This document shows positions 31,118-40,313 of a DNA stretch of 64,000 nucleotides, piece after piece. This DNA is from Hydrogenibacillus schlegelii. Its GTDB lineage: Bacteria > Bacillota > Bacilli > Thermicanales > DSM-22653. A program made the position numbers and the translations under genes. A model generated the notes under the pieces. That model saw nothing but the letters and a program-made list of their open reading frames with translations. It was not told the origin of the DNA and did no database searches. How positions within the stretch are numbered: the stretch's first letter is position 1; each line of letters opens with the position of its first letter. The stretch spans positions 1 through 64,000 of the forward strand of contig NZ_JXBB01000012.1 of NCBI RefSeq assembly GCF_001653195.1. The letters are read 5' to 3'.

Positions 31118-32062
31118 TCAGCGGCCGCGGATGTCCTGCCGCATGAAGAGGACGAACGACAGCCCGAAGAGGACGACGCTCATGGCGACGAGGCCGGCGA
31201 TCTGCGGCCAGATGAGCAGAAGGCTCTGATCGAAGGGAAGGGGCGTCGGGATGGCGCCGATCGCCTGCTCGAGGGTGAAGGGGCCGAGGGCCCGAACGTC
31301 CGGCGAAAGGAGGATCGTCGTCGCCTCTTCGTAAAGCGTCACCGGCGAAAGGCGACTTAAGAACTGGTGCCGGCCGATCTCCCGAAGGACGTCGTCGACC
31401 GTGCCGCGGCCGGTGATCGGCGCGATGAGGTTGACGATCATCGGATAAAAGAGGCTGAAAAAGAGCCAGACCGAAAGCCCCGCCAGCACGCTCGTCGCCG
31501 CCTGCCGGAAGCGGATGGAAAAGAGGATGGCGAGGCTCTGCCAGACGGCGACGTAGACGGCGGTGACGAGAAGGAAAAAGACGATCCGGAGCACCTCCTC
31601 CGCCGTCGGCGGAATGCCGAAGACGAAAAGCCCGAGCCCCATGACGATGAAGCCCAGGGCGAGGAAAAAGACGCCGACGACGGCCAGGGCGGCGAACCAC
31701 TTGGCGAGGATGACGTCGTCCCGGTAGATCGGCTGGGACAAAAGCCGGACGAGGGTGCCTTTGTTCCGTTCGCTGGAGATGGCGTCGAACGCCATGCCGA
31801 GGCCGAGAAGCGGCGCGAGGAAGCCGACGAAGGCGACGAACGACGGGAGCTTGCCGTCGGTCGTCGTAAAGAGCTTCAAAAAGAGCCCGATGTCGCCGAG
31901 GGGCTGATCGGCCTGCGGCACGACGGAACGGATCGTCTGGGCGGCGGTGTAGAGGGAGGCGAGGGTGGTGAGGGCAATGAGGGCGATCAGGATGTTGAAG
32001 CGCCACGAATGGAGGTGGTCGGCGACTTCCTTCCGGAAGAGGACGGAAAGGGACCGGCGCAT
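31118..32062 (-). CDS. ABC-2 type transporter permease
   Basis: 314 residues, about six membrane helices. The first (FNILIALIALTTLASLYTAA) is followed by a large outside loop and FAVAFVGFLAPLLGLGMAFDAIS-type segments. SSERNKGTLVRLLSQPIYRDDVILAKW is the classic ABC-2 motif between helices two and three. Adjacent to the ATPase gene (stop-to-start gap of one base). The pair looks like an exporter of the NatAB/ABC-2 group. The NEW3-domain protein upstream in the operon may be the cargo or an outside partner. Confidence 0.88.
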   Translation of the reverse strand: MRRSLSVLFRKEVADHLHSWRFNILIALIALTTLASLYTAAQTIRSVVPQADQPLGDIGLFLKLFTTTDGKLPSFVAFVGFLAPLLGLGMAFDAISSERNKGTLVRLLSQPIYRDDVILAKWFAALAVVGVFFLALGFIVMGLGLFVFGIPPTAEEVLRIVFFLLVTAVYVAVWQSLAILFSIRFRQAATSVLAGLSVWLFFSLFYPMIVNLIAPITGRGTVDDVLREIGRHQFLSRLSPVTLYEEATTILLSPDVRALGPFTLEQAIGAIPTPLPFDQSLLLIWPQIAGLVAMSVVLFGLSFVLFMRQDIRGR

Positions 32063-32063
32063 C

Positions 32064-33020
32064 TTACGCCCTCCCCTCGAAGTAGCGGTGGTAGATGTCG
32101 TCGAGGCCGTACGCCCGGCGGGTGAGCTTCCTAAGCTCGGCGCCGGCGGCGACGACCGCCCGGGCGGCGTCGGCCGCCACGTCCCGGGTCGCCCGGACGA
32201 CGGCTTCGCCGCCGCCGTCCGTCTCCCGCCGGACGTCGACGCGGGTCACGCCGGGAAGGCGTTGCAGCGCCTCCACGAGGCGGTCGTCGAGGGGCCGGGC
32301 GGCGACTTCGACGCTGAAGCGGTCGTCGGCGAAAATCTGCGCCGACAGCTCTTCCACCGTGCCGACGGCGATCAGCCGGCCGTCGACGAAGATGCCGACC
32401 CGGTCGCAGATCGCCTGCACCTGATGCAGGTGGTGCGACGAGAGGAGGACGGTGAGGCCTTCTTCTTTGCTGAGCGTCCGGATGAGCTGGAGAAACTCCC
32501 GTACGCCTTCCGGGTCGATGCCGAGGGTCGGTTCGTCGAGGATGATGACCTTCGGTTTTTTGATGAGGGTGTCGGCAAGCCCGAGCCGCTGCCGCATGCC
32601 CCGGGAGTAGGCGCCGACCTTTTTGTCCGCCGCCGCCTCAAGGCCGACCCGCCGGAGGAGCGCCCGGGCCGCCGCCTCGGCGTCCCGGTCGTTCTGGCCG
32701 TTTAAGCGGGCGGTGAGGACGAGGTTTTCGAGGCCGGTCAGGTCGTCGTAAAAGCCGACGTCGTCCGGGAGGTAGCCGACGACCTGCTTCACTTTGAGCG
32801 GCTCCCGGGTGGCGTCGATGCCGAGGATGCGGGCCGTGCCGTCGGTCGGCTCGACGAGGCCGAGCATCATGAGGATCGTCGTCGTCTTGCCGGCGCCGTT
32901 CGGTCCGAGGAGGCCGAAGACTTCCCCTTCGTAGACGGTCAGGGTGAGGTTGTCGACCGCCCGGACGGTGTCGTACTGCTTCGTGAGCCCCCGAAGCTCG
33001 ATGATCGCCGACACCGTCAC
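32064..33020 (-). CDS. ABC-2 type transporter ATPase
   Basis: 318 residues. Walker [11 protein letters not shown]-loop region [17 protein letters not shown], signature [12 protein letters not shown], Walker [16 protein letters not shown] and switch His in LLSSHHLHQ. The ~90-residue C-terminal extension is a DUF4162-like domain typical of drug/antibiotic exporters. The GTG start overlaps the stop of the NEW3 gene (GTGA), so translation is coupled. Confidence 0.92.
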   Translation of the reverse strand: MTVSAIIELRGLTKQYDTVRAVDNLTLTVYEGEVFGLLGPNGAGKTTTILMMLGLVEPTDGTARILGIDATREPLKVKQVVGYLPDDVGFYDDLTGLENLVLTARLNGQNDRDAEAAARALLRRVGLEAAADKKVGAYSRGMRQRLGLADTLIKKPKVIILDEPTLGIDPEGVREFLQLIRTLSKEEGLTVLLSSHHLHQVQAICDRVGIFVDGRLIAVGTVEELSAQIFADDRFSVEVAARPLDDRLVEALQRLPGVTRVDVRRETDGGGEAVVRATRDVAADAARAVVAAGAELRKLTRRAYGLDDIYHRYFEGRA

Positions 33021-34201
33021 CGCCTCCCGTAGCGCTGAATGAGGGCGTAGAGGCCGGCGAGCACCCCGCCGATGATGAGGACCGCCACGACGCCCCAGAG
33101 GAGGCTCGTCTTCACCGTCACGCGGAAGGCGGCGCTGTCTTCGGCTTCCGGCGTCCGGGCGTTCATCGTGACGACGTAGTCGCCGGCGATCGCCTTTTTG
33201 TCGGCACGGATCGTCGCCGTGACGTCTTTCGTCTCGTTCGGCGCGAGCGTGTCGATGGTCTCGGGGTCAAACTTGACGTCCCAGCCGACCGGGGTGTCGG
33301 CGCTGAGCTGGATCTTGGCGAGGGGCGCCGAGCCGGTGTTTTCCACCCGGAGCTTCACCCGCCGTTCGCCGCCGGCGGTGATGGACGTCGAGAGGACCTC
33401 GTCCGGCGTCGTGAGCTTGAGCCCGTACGTCCCTCGGATGACGACTTCGAGGGTCGTCTCGGCGCTCAAGTTTTTCGTCTCGGCCCGGACGGGGATTTTG
33501 TACGTGCCGGCCTCGATGCGGCTCGGCGGGTTGATCGAGACGCGGATCGTCTTCTGGCCGCCGGGGTCGACGCTGACGGAGGTGACGTCGTTTCCTTCGA
33601 CGGTGAACTGGACGTTCCACCCGGCTTCGGCGTCGGCCCGAAGGGCAAACGTCTGGGCGTCGGGAGTGCGGTTTTTGAGCTTGAGCTCGTAGTTGAAGGT
33701 CGACTTGTTCGTCCCTTCCATGTTCGGCTGGTCGGTCGAAAGTTCCGCCTGGTACGTTCCCTGTTCGGTGACGTTCACAAAAAGCGGCAACACCGGCGCG
33801 CCGTCGGCGAGGAGGGCGACGCGGTACGTCCCCTTGTCGATCTTGAGCGGGACGTCGACGGTGAAGGTGACCGTCTCGCTGTCGTTCGGCCGGACGGCGA
33901 TCTCCTGGATCTTGTAGCCGCCGGCGGTGAGGTTCGTCTCCCAGCCGGACGGAGCCTGGGCGGCGAGCTTCATCCGCCGGATCTCGCCGGTCGCGTTTTT
34001 GATCTCGATGCTGTAGGTGATCGTCTCGCCGGGGGTAACGGCGACGTCGGTGTACGGCGTGAAAAAGGTGACGCCGGCCGGCGCCGCAAAGGCGGGGCCG
34101 GAGAAGACCTCAAAAAGCGTCCAGAGAAGCGCCGTCAGGGCGGCCGTCATCGCCGGGCCGGCCTGAACGGCCTTCACCGGGCGAAATCGAGGCATGGGCA
34201 T
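33017..34201 (-). CDS. Secreted NEW3-domain (alpha-galactosidase-type) repeat protein
   Basis: 394 residues. A signal peptide (about 1-40, ending AFA-AP) is followed by three Ig-like NPCBM/NEW3 modules. Each has the pattern [19 protein letters not shown] ... APSGWETNL ... [18 protein letters not shown]-terminal membrane anchor [25 protein letters not shown] ends in a basic tail. GGAGGGAGAG precedes the ATG. The protein should stand outside the membrane beside the ABC-2 exporter encoded by the next two genes. This three-gene arrangement recurs in Gram-positive genomes as I recall; its function is not known to me. Confidence 0.85.
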   Translation of the reverse strand: MPMPRFRPVKAVQAGPAMTAALTALLWTLFEVFSGPAFAAPAGVTFFTPYTDVAVTPGETITYSIEIKNATGEIRRMKLAAQAPSGWETNLTAGGYKIQEIAVRPNDSETVTFTVDVPLKIDKGTYRVALLADGAPVLPLFVNVTEQGTYQAELSTDQPNMEGTNKSTFNYELKLKNRTPDAQTFALRADAEAGWNVQFTVEGNDVTSVSVDPGGQKTIRVSINPPSRIEAGTYKIPVRAETKNLSAETTLEVVIRGTYGLKLTTPDEVLSTSITAGGERRVKLRVENTGSAPLAKIQLSADTPVGWDVKFDPETIDTLAPNETKDVTATIRADKKAIAGDYVVTMNARTPEAEDSAAFRVTVKTSLLWGVVAVLIIGGVLAGLYALIQRYGRR

Positions 34202-34502
34202 CTCTCCCTCCTGTTTGCCTGCGCCTTTGGGGGGATGGGGTTCGGGTGGCGTTCCACCCTGAATACGACCGCCGGCGACCGACGGATGATGCAAATGTTG
34301 CCCTGACGGGCCCTTGAGCCGGGAAAGGCGGTGCGGTACGGTAAAGGACAGGAATGGCGATCGGCGAACGGTGGACCGTTCGGGGAGGCGGCGTCGGACG
34401 GGGGTGTTTTTCGAGGAAACGGCTTTTTCCGAAGCCAACCGCCTTTTCCGAGCAAGCGGCGAGGGGAACGCGATCGGTGCCGGCCCGGAAAGGAGGAGGA
34501 CG
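34202..34502. other. Divergent intergenic region (NEW3/ABC operon and ECF sigma operon)
   Basis: About 300 bases. I see the two Shine-Dalgarno sites and a GGCTT/AAGCC hairpin near 34417-34434, but no clear promoter pair. ECF sigma factors often autoregulate from such a region. Confidence 0.4.
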
Positions 34503-35147
34503 ATGGAGGCTGGCCGCGGCGGCGGGAAGGGGCGGATCGATCCGGCGACGTTTGAGGCCGTCTACCGGCGATATGCGCCGGCGGTCTATCACGTGGCGCT
34601 GGCCATGCTCGGCGATCCGGCGCTGGCGGAAGACGTGACCCACGACGTCTTTCTGACGTGGTTGAAGGCGCCGGAGCGGTACGACGCCGGCCGGGGCTCC
34701 CTCGGGGCGTATCTGCTCGTCATGGCCCGCTCCCGGTCCCTCGATCTCCTCCGGCGGTCCCGGCGGGAGCGGGCGGCGGCCCAACCGGCGGCGGAGCGGG
34801 CGGTCGATCCGTGGGAGGCGATCGAGCGGCGGCTCTGGGCGGAGGGGCTCAGGCCGGCGCTCATCGCCGGGCTTTTCGAACTCAGCGAGGGGGAGCGGGC
34901 GGCCGTGATCGGCCATTACGGCCTCGGCCTGTCCCACCGGGCGTTGGCGACGGCCCTCGGCCGGCCTCTGGGGACGGTGAAGTCGCAGCTCCGAAGCGGG
35001 CTGACCCGTCTGCGCCGGTCGCTCGGCCGGCCGGGGCCTTCGGGTCCCCCGGGGCCCTCCGCACCGGCGCGTGGGGGACGATCGCCCCTGCCGGGGGAGC
35101 GCGGGGGGCTCGGGGCGGCGGGGCCGGGGGCGGGAGACGGGCGATGA
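34503..35147 (+). CDS. ECF-type RNA polymerase sigma factor
   Basis: 214 residues. Sigma2 (FEAVYRRYAPAVYHVALAMLGDPALAEDVTHDVFLTWLK) and sigma4 (LSEGERAAVIGHYGLGLSHRALATALGRPLGTVKSQLRSGLTRLRR) are complete, without sigma1/3. A Gly/Pro-rich tail of ~40 residues follows sigma4, longer than usual. AAAGGAGGAGGA precedes the ATG. Overlaps its anti-sigma gene by four bases (ATGA). Confidence 0.92.
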   Translation: MEAGRGGGKGRIDPATFEAVYRRYAPAVYHVALAMLGDPALAEDVTHDVFLTWLKAPERYDAGRGSLGAYLLVMARSRSLDLLRRSRRERAAAQPAAERAVDPWEAIERRLWAEGLRPALIAGLFELSEGERAAVIGHYGLGLSHRALATALGRPLGTVKSQLRSGLTRLRRSLGRPGPSGPPGPSAPARGGRSPLPGERGGLGAAGPGAGDGR

Positions 35148-36187
35148 AGGACCGCGGCGTTTTTTTCGTTTTTCCGGCGCCGGGGGCGTGTCCGCCGGAG
35201 GAGCGCTGGGTCGACTGGGCCCTCGGGCGCCTCGGGCCGGAAGAAGCGGCGGCGCTCGAACGGCACGCCGCCGGATGCCCGGTGTGCGCGGAAAGGCGCT
35301 CGGCGTGGGCGGCTCTGGCGGCGGCGCTTCCGGAGGCGGCGAGGGCCGCCTACGCCGGAATCGACCCCGGGGTCGGGCAGGTTGAACCGGGGGCCGCGCC
35401 GGAGGACCGGGCCGGGGCGGCAGACGGGTCGCCCGGCGCCGGCGGTCTCCTTTCCCCGACCGGACCGCCGGGATCGACCGGGCCGGGCGGGTCGGTCCGC
35501 CCGGTCGGAACGGACGGGACGGTCGGATCGGCCGATCCGGCGGTCGCCCGCCGGCTCCGGCGCCTGTCTCGAAGGCTCCGGCGGGAACTCCTCCGCCTTC
35601 GGCTGGGCGTGGCGGTCCGACGGGCGGTCGTCTGGCTCGGCGGGGCGGCGCTCGTCGCCGCCGGCGCCTGGCACCAGATCGGTCCAAGCTTAGCGGTACA
35701 GACGGCGCCCCCCGCCACCGCGTGGCCTCCGGTCGTCGCCGACGCGGGCCGGAGACACGCCGATCGGGAGATCGCCGCCAGCCCGCCGGCGATCGGAGCG
35801 GCGGCAGGCTTTTCGGAGGCTTACGCGCCCCGTGAGGGGGCGGAGGCCGGGCGGCCGCCATCCGGAGGGACCTCGGCCCGTTCGGCGGCCTTCGTCGCCT
35901 TCGGCACCGGCTTCGAGGCCGGGACGCCGTCCGGCGCGAAAGCGGCCGAGGCGATGGCCCGACGGGCCGGAGGGCTCGGCCGGCCGGCGGCCCATCCGGC
36001 CGCTTCGGGATGTGCGGGCCCGGCGGCCGTCGTCTTCGTCTCCGATCCCGGCCGGCACTTTCATCCGGCTGAGGACGGCGGGGGGCCGGTGGCGGTGGTC
36101 GTCTTTTGCTTGGAGGAGGACGGGGACGATATGGGCGAACTTCCTGGTCCGGGCCGCCCCGACCGACCGTTCGGGGGCGGGCGATGA
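35144..36187 (+). CDS. Anti-sigma factor with zinc-binding motif
   Basis: 347 residues. The N-terminal domain carries the ZAS signature H-x3-C-x2-C (HAAGCPVCAERR), which would clamp the ECF factor encoded just upstream. After a Gly/Pro low-complexity segment comes one membrane helix (AVVWLGGAALVAAGAWHQI, around 165-185) and an outside region of ~170 residues with no known domain, probably the sensor. The stop overlaps the start of the permease gene. Confidence 0.82.
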   Translation: MKDRGVFFVFPAPGACPPEERWVDWALGRLGPEEAAALERHAAGCPVCAERRSAWAALAAALPEAARAAYAGIDPGVGQVEPGAAPEDRAGAADGSPGAGGLLSPTGPPGSTGPGGSVRPVGTDGTVGSADPAVARRLRRLSRRLRRELLRLRLGVAVRRAVVWLGGAALVAAGAWHQIGPSLAVQTAPPATAWPPVVADAGRRHADREIAASPPAIGAAAGFSEAYAPREGAEAGRPPSGGTSARSAAFVAFGTGFEAGTPSGAKAAEAMARRAGGLGRPAAHPAASGCAGPAAVVFVSDPGRHFHPAEDGGGPVAVVVFCLEEDGDDMGELPGPGRPDRPFGGGR

Positions 36188-37512
36188 GGCGCGCGGAGGC
36201 ATGGGGCCGGCGGGGGCTTTTGGCTCTGCAGTGGTTCTGGATGATGCTCGCGAACGCCCTCGTCGTGCCGCTCGTCGTCGGCCATGCCTTCGGCCTGTCG
36301 CCGGCGGAGACGGCCCGGTTTCTTTCGGCGACGTTCGTCGCCTCCGGGCTCGGGGCGCTGGTGCAGGGGCTTTTCGGTCACCGGCTGCCGATCATCGAGG
36401 GGCCGGCGGGGCTCTGGTGGAACGTGTTTTTGCTGGCGCTCGAGACGAACGCGGCCTTCGGCGTTCCGCCGGAGGCGGTCGGCCGGAAGCTCACCGCGGC
36501 GATGCTGGCCGGCGGGGTGGCCCTCTTCGTCCTCGGGCGGCGGGGGCGCCTCGCCCTTTCCCGGCTTTTTACGCCGTTCGTGCGGGGCGTGTTTATGCTC
36601 GTGCTGCCCCTTTCGATGAGCGGGACGTTCGTCCGGGGGCTTTTTTGGGACGTCGGGTCTCCCCTCGGGGGGGCGGCGGCCCTTTCGGTCGCGGTCGTCG
36701 CCCTCGGCTTCGCCCTGTCCCGCCGTCCCGTCCTCAGGGCGTATTACGCCCTCTGGAGCGTCGTCTACGGTTGGGCGCTTTTTGCCGCCCTGGAGGCGGC
36801 GGGGCTCCTTCGGCCGGGGGGCGCCGGCGGGAGCGGGGGGACGGGGACCGGCGGGTTTTCGGAAAGGGGGTTTTCCTTTCCGGGCCTTTTTTTCTTCGGC
36901 CCGCCGGAGGCCGATCCGGCGGCGATCGTCCTCGGCGTCGTGACGGCGATCGTCCTGCTTTCCAACGTCTACGCCAGCGTGTTCGTGACGGCGGAGGCGG
37001 CGGGAGTGCCGGCCGAAGAGCGGCCGGCGCGGGCCGCCCGGGGGGCGTGGGCGAGCGGGGTGAGTCACGTCCTTTCGGGGGCGTTCGGCGTCGTCGGGAC
37101 GGTGCCCCTTTCGATCTCCGCCGGCGTCATCCGGCTGAGCGGGTCGGCGGATCGGGGGGCGTTTTTGGCCGCGGCGGCCGGCATGGGGCTCGTCGGCGGG
37201 TTTCCGCCGGTCGTCGGGTGGCTGGCGGGCATGCCGCCGGCGGTCGGCTACGCGGTGCTCTGGGTGACGTTTACCCAGCTCGTCGGCTTCGGGCTGGAGG
37301 AACTGAAAGGGCTTCCGGCGACGCCGGCGTGGACGGCGGCGGTGGGGCTTTCGGTGATGCTCGGCGTCGGCCTCCTCTTCCTGCCGCCGGATGCCCTCGG
37401 GGCGCTTCCGCCGGCGATCCGGGGAATCGCCGGCAACGGGCTCATCGTTGCGGTGCTGGCAGCGATCGGGCTCGAACGGCTCATGGCGCCGATCCTTCGG
37501 CGGGAGGGGTAG
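36184..37512 (+). CDS. NCS2-family (xanthine/uracil type) permease
   Basis: 442 residues with 12-14 hydrophobic segments. Family landmarks: LQWFWMMLANALVVPLVVG at the start, GLGALVQGLFGHRLPIIEGPAGLWW in helices 2-3 and LSNVYASVFVTAEAAG later. The Gly-rich loop near residues 210-230 is unusual. Translationally coupled to the anti-sigma gene, so the ECF regulon may include this permease. Substrate unknown; a nucleobase or related anion is the family expectation. The 3' end overlaps the convergent mpg gene by 32 bases. Confidence 0.8.
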   Translation: MRRAEAWGRRGLLALQWFWMMLANALVVPLVVGHAFGLSPAETARFLSATFVASGLGALVQGLFGHRLPIIEGPAGLWWNVFLLALETNAAFGVPPEAVGRKLTAAMLAGGVALFVLGRRGRLALSRLFTPFVRGVFMLVLPLSMSGTFVRGLFWDVGSPLGGAAALSVAVVALGFALSRRPVLRAYYALWSVVYGWALFAALEAAGLLRPGGAGGSGGTGTGGFSERGFSFPGLFFFGPPEADPAAIVLGVVTAIVLLSNVYASVFVTAEAAGVPAEERPARAARGAWASGVSHVLSGAFGVVGTVPLSISAGVIRLSGSADRGAFLAAAAGMGLVGGFPPVVGWLAGMPPAVGYAVLWVTFTQLVGFGLEELKGLPATPAWTAAVGLSVMLGVGLLFLPPDALGALPPAIRGIAGNGLIVAVLAAIGLERLMAPILRREG

Positions 37513-38275
37513 TCGCCTTCGGCCCGGACGAGGTCCCGGACTCCGGCGTTTTCGCCGGCCCGAAGGGATCCCCGGGCTCCGGCGCTTCCGCCGGTCCGGA
37601 CTTCGTCGGCCCGGAGGACCGCCCGGTTTTGGGCAGCACCGAAACGAACGGATGGCCGTCGATCCAGAAGCGCCACGGGTAGTGACGGGCTTCTTCGGCG
37701 TAGTCGATGCCGATGCGGGGGCCTCGGGCGATGCGCTCCGGGGGGACCGGCTCGCCGGCGGCGATATAAAGCGGCGGGGCGAACAGGGGCAGGCCGTAGT
37801 GGGCGGTCGTGATGCCGAGGGCCTGCGTCAGGCGGCCCGGGCCGGCGGTGAGGCGGGTCCGTTCGGGGGGATCGTTTCGCCGCCGGCGCATCAGGGCTTC
37901 GCCGAAGATCGGCTCCACCGCCCGGATGAGCACCGCCTGGGGCTCTCCTTCGGCGCCGGCGGTGACGTTCAGGCAGTCGTAGAGGCCGTAGATCTTGTAC
38001 ACGTAGCTGAAGCCCGGCGGCCCGAACATGATCCGCGTCCGGTGCGTCAGGCGGCCGCCGTAGGAGTGGGCCGCCTTGTCGTGGGGGCCGAGGTAGGCTT
38101 CCGTTTCGACGATGCGGCCGGCGGCGACGCCGTCGGGCGCGATGTGAACGAGAATCTGGCCGAGGAGCGCCCGGGCCAGCTCGAGGGTCGGTCGCGTGAA
38201 GAAATCCGGGGATACGGGCGGGTGGGCGTCCAGCCAGGCCCGCTCGGCGTCGGTCAGCGGTCGGGAATCGTTCAT
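37481..38275 (-). CDS. mpg: DNA-3-methyladenine glycosylase (AAG/MPG family)
   Basis: 264 residues. FFTRPTLELARALLGQILVH, the active site GRIVETEAYLGPHDKAAHSYGGRLTHRT (catalytic Glu), FGPPGFSYVYKIYGLYDCLNVTA and the GPGRLTQALGI loop are all conserved. Excises alkylated purines in base-excision repair. The last ~50 residues are a Pro/Ser/Gly tail not seen in the family, and its coding sequence runs into the end of the permease gene. GGAGGGAGACC precedes the ATG. Confidence 0.94.
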   Translation of the reverse strand: MNDSRPLTDAERAWLDAHPPVSPDFFTRPTLELARALLGQILVHIAPDGVAAGRIVETEAYLGPHDKAAHSYGGRLTHRTRIMFGPPGFSYVYKIYGLYDCLNVTAGAEGEPQAVLIRAVEPIFGEALMRRRRNDPPERTRLTAGPGRLTQALGITTAHYGLPLFAPPLYIAAGEPVPPERIARGPRIGIDYAEEARHYPWRFWIDGHPFVSVLPKTGRSSGPTKSGPAEAPEPGDPFGPAKTPESGTSSGPKATTPPAEGSAP

Positions 38276-38365
38276 GGTCTCCCTCCTCGCCTGCCCAGTA
38301 TAGCCGACCGGAGGCGCCGGTCAAGGCGGGCCCGCCGGAAGCGCCGGGGGACGACGGTTGGCCCA

Positions 38366-38383
38366 TGAATGAATCTTCATTCA
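38366..38383 (+). promoter_or_regulatory. FadR-type operator palindrome
   Basis: TGAATGAATCTTCATTCA is a perfect dyad (two 8-base arms around TC). It matches the B. subtilis FadR (TetR family) consensus TGAATGAnTAnTCATTCA closely. It lies 28 bases before the ATG of the MBL gene and would respond to long-chain acyl-CoA if the regulator is FadR-like. Confidence 0.75.
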
Positions 38384-38410
38384 TCATTTAATGTGAAAGA
38401 AGGGACGCCG

Positions 38411-39376
38411 ATGAACGCTGGGGGAGAACGGATCCGGCGAATCGCGCTTCCGACGCCCTTTCGCGTCGGCGACGTCAACGTCTATCTCATCGAGGGCGAG
38501 GGGCGCGTCCTCGTCGACACGGGCCCGGAGACGGACGAGGCGTGGGCGGCGCTTCAGGCGAGGCTTCGGGAGGTCGGCCTGAAGGTTCGGGACCTGGATG
38601 CGATCGTCCTCACCCACCACCACATCGATCATGTCGGGCTGGCGGCCCGCATCCTGGACGAAAAACCGCTCCCCGTGTACGCCCACCCGCAGGCGGCGCC
38701 CTACGTCGGGAAGGCGGAAGCGTTTTTGGCGGAACGGGCGGCGTTCCTGCGGACGCTGTATCAAAAATCCGGCGTCCCGGAGCCGCTCATCGCGGAGGCG
38801 GAGGAGGTCTACCGGGCGTATTTGCGCTTTTTCCGGCCGGTGCCGGCGATCCGGCCGGTGCGGGAAGGGGCGACGCTCCCGGAGCTTCCCGGGTGGACGG
38901 TGCTCGAGACGCCGGGCCACGCGCCCGATCACGTGGCGCTGTTTTGCCCGGACGAGGGGCTGCTCATCGGCGGCGATCACCTTCTTCTGCACATCTCCTC
39001 GAACGCCTTTGTCGAACCGGCGTACGGGACGCCGCTTCGTCCCCGGTCCCTCGTCGTCTACCGGGAGGCGCTGGAGCGGCTGCTGGATCTCCCCATCGGG
39101 CGGGTTTTGCCGGGGCACGGCGAGGCGGTTGCGGAGCCGGCGGCGCTCATCCGGGAGCGGCTTCGGCAGCAGCTCGAGCGGGCGGAACTGCTGCGGGGGC
39201 TTCTTGCGGAGGAAGCGACGGCCTTCGGGCTTTCGCAGCGGTTGTTTCCCAAATTGTTCCGGACGGAGCTTCCCCTCGTCCTTTCGGAGGTTGTCGGCCA
39301 TCTCGATCTCCTCGTGGAGCTCGGCCGGGCGACCGTCGAAGACGGGCCGATCATCCGGTACCGGCCGGCCGACTAA
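38411..39376 (+). CDS. Metallo-beta-lactamase-fold hydrolase, FadR-operator linked
   Basis: 321 residues. The Zn site is complete: LTHHHIDHVG (HxHxDH), TPGHAPDHV, IGGDHLL and the late VLPGHGE. A C-terminal helical extension (LRQQLERAELLRGLL ... VVGHLDLLVELGRA) makes a winged-helix-like domain as in lactonase/LACTB2-type hydrolases. Start chosen after GAAAGAAGGGA. The operator upstream suggests a place in fatty-acid degradation, perhaps as a thioesterase-like enzyme; that is inference. Confidence 0.85.
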   Translation: MNAGGERIRRIALPTPFRVGDVNVYLIEGEGRVLVDTGPETDEAWAALQARLREVGLKVRDLDAIVLTHHHIDHVGLAARILDEKPLPVYAHPQAAPYVGKAEAFLAERAAFLRTLYQKSGVPEPLIAEAEEVYRAYLRFFRPVPAIRPVREGATLPELPGWTVLETPGHAPDHVALFCPDEGLLIGGDHLLLHISSNAFVEPAYGTPLRPRSLVVYREALERLLDLPIGRVLPGHGEAVAEPAALIRERLRQQLERAELLRGLLAEEATAFGLSQRLFPKLFRTELPLVLSEVVGHLDLLVELGRATVEDGPIIRYRPAD

Positions 39377-39389
39377 AACGGCATAATTC

Positions 39390-39437
39390 CCCTCCGACCG
39401 GTTAGGTTAAGCGTGAAACACGCCGTCGATCGGAGGG
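39390..39437 (+). promoter_or_regulatory. Stem sequestering the Shine-Dalgarno of the lipoprotein gene
   Basis: CCCTCCGA (39390-39397) is exactly complementary to TCGGAGGG (39430-39437), which contains the ribosome-binding site six bases before the ATG at 39444. The 32-base loop holds a second perfect hairpin, GCGTG-AAA-CACGC (39411-39423). Initiation would need this fold to open, as in an RNA thermometer or protein-controlled leader. Confidence 0.55.
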
Positions 39438-39443
39438 ATCGGG

Positions 39444-40313
39444 ATGATCGGAAAACGGAAGATCTGGGCCGCCGGGCTGTCGGCGCTCGTCGCCCTGGCC
39501 GCCTGCTCGGCACCGGGCGGCCAGGAGCGGGCGGCGGCGCCGGACCGAGGACCGGCGGAGGCCCGCGTCGCGCTTGAGACGGTGGCGGCGAAACTGGCGG
39601 AGACGGCGTTTCAGTTCGACGGGGAGGTGCACTGGCAGTCGAACGGCGGCGGAAGTCAGCCGGCCGCCCTCTTCCGCGGGAGCGCCTCGTCGGAAGCGTT
39701 TTACGTGCGGCTTTCGGTCACGCCGGAAGACGGCGGCTTTGCCGACGACATGGAGTTTTTCGCGCGGCGGGATCAGGTGTTTCTCCGGTTTGCCGACGAG
39801 GTCGACTGGCATCCGGCCGAAGCGGATCGGGCGGCCACCCTTCAGGAGCTGGCCCACTGGGACCCCCGGGCGCATTTCCGCCGCATGGCGCATCTTGCCG
39901 GGAAGATCGAGTGGGGCTCTCCGGAACGCTTCACGGCGCCGGTGGAAGGGGAGACGGCCTTCCTTCAGGTCGTCCTCGATCCGACGGCGATGCGGGCGGA
40001 GCTCGCCGAGAAGGCAAGCCGCCGGGCGCCGGAGACGCCGGACGGCGACGCGGCGGTGGAGCGGCTTTCGGCCGGTTCCCGGGTGGACGATCGCTCGGTG
40101 GACGGCGATGAGGCGCTGTCGGGGACGTACCTCATCGCCTACGACCGGGCCACGGGGCTTCCGAAACGGGTGGAATACGTCGAGCGGGCGGTGTATACGG
40201 AAGACGGTCAGCGGAACGACGATACGACGCGGGTGGTGTTTACGTTCCGTCGCTTCGGCACGTTTACGCCGCCGGACTTGACCGGTATTCCGGGCGCGCC
40301 GGCCGGCCGGTGA
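39444..40313 (+). CDS. Lipoprotein, LolA/LppX-like size, function unknown
   Basis: 289 residues. Lipobox LAAC with Cys near residue 21. The mature part reads as alternating beta strands and helices (LETVAAKLAETAFQFDGEVHW, SEAFYVRLSV, GTYLIAYDRATGLPKRVEYVERAVYTEDG, TRVVFTFRRFG). This resembles Gram-positive lipoproteins with a LolA/LppX-like fold, but I cannot assign a family. Expression may be limited by the hairpin over its ribosome-binding site. Confidence 0.72.
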   Translation: MIGKRKIWAAGLSALVALAACSAPGGQERAAAPDRGPAEARVALETVAAKLAETAFQFDGEVHWQSNGGGSQPAALFRGSASSEAFYVRLSVTPEDGGFADDMEFFARRDQVFLRFADEVDWHPAEADRAATLQELAHWDPRAHFRRMAHLAGKIEWGSPERFTAPVEGETAFLQVVLDPTAMRAELAEKASRRAPETPDGDAAVERLSAGSRVDDRSVDGDEALSGTYLIAYDRATGLPKRVEYVERAVYTEDGQRNDDTTRVVFTFRRFGTFTPPDLTGIPGAPAGR

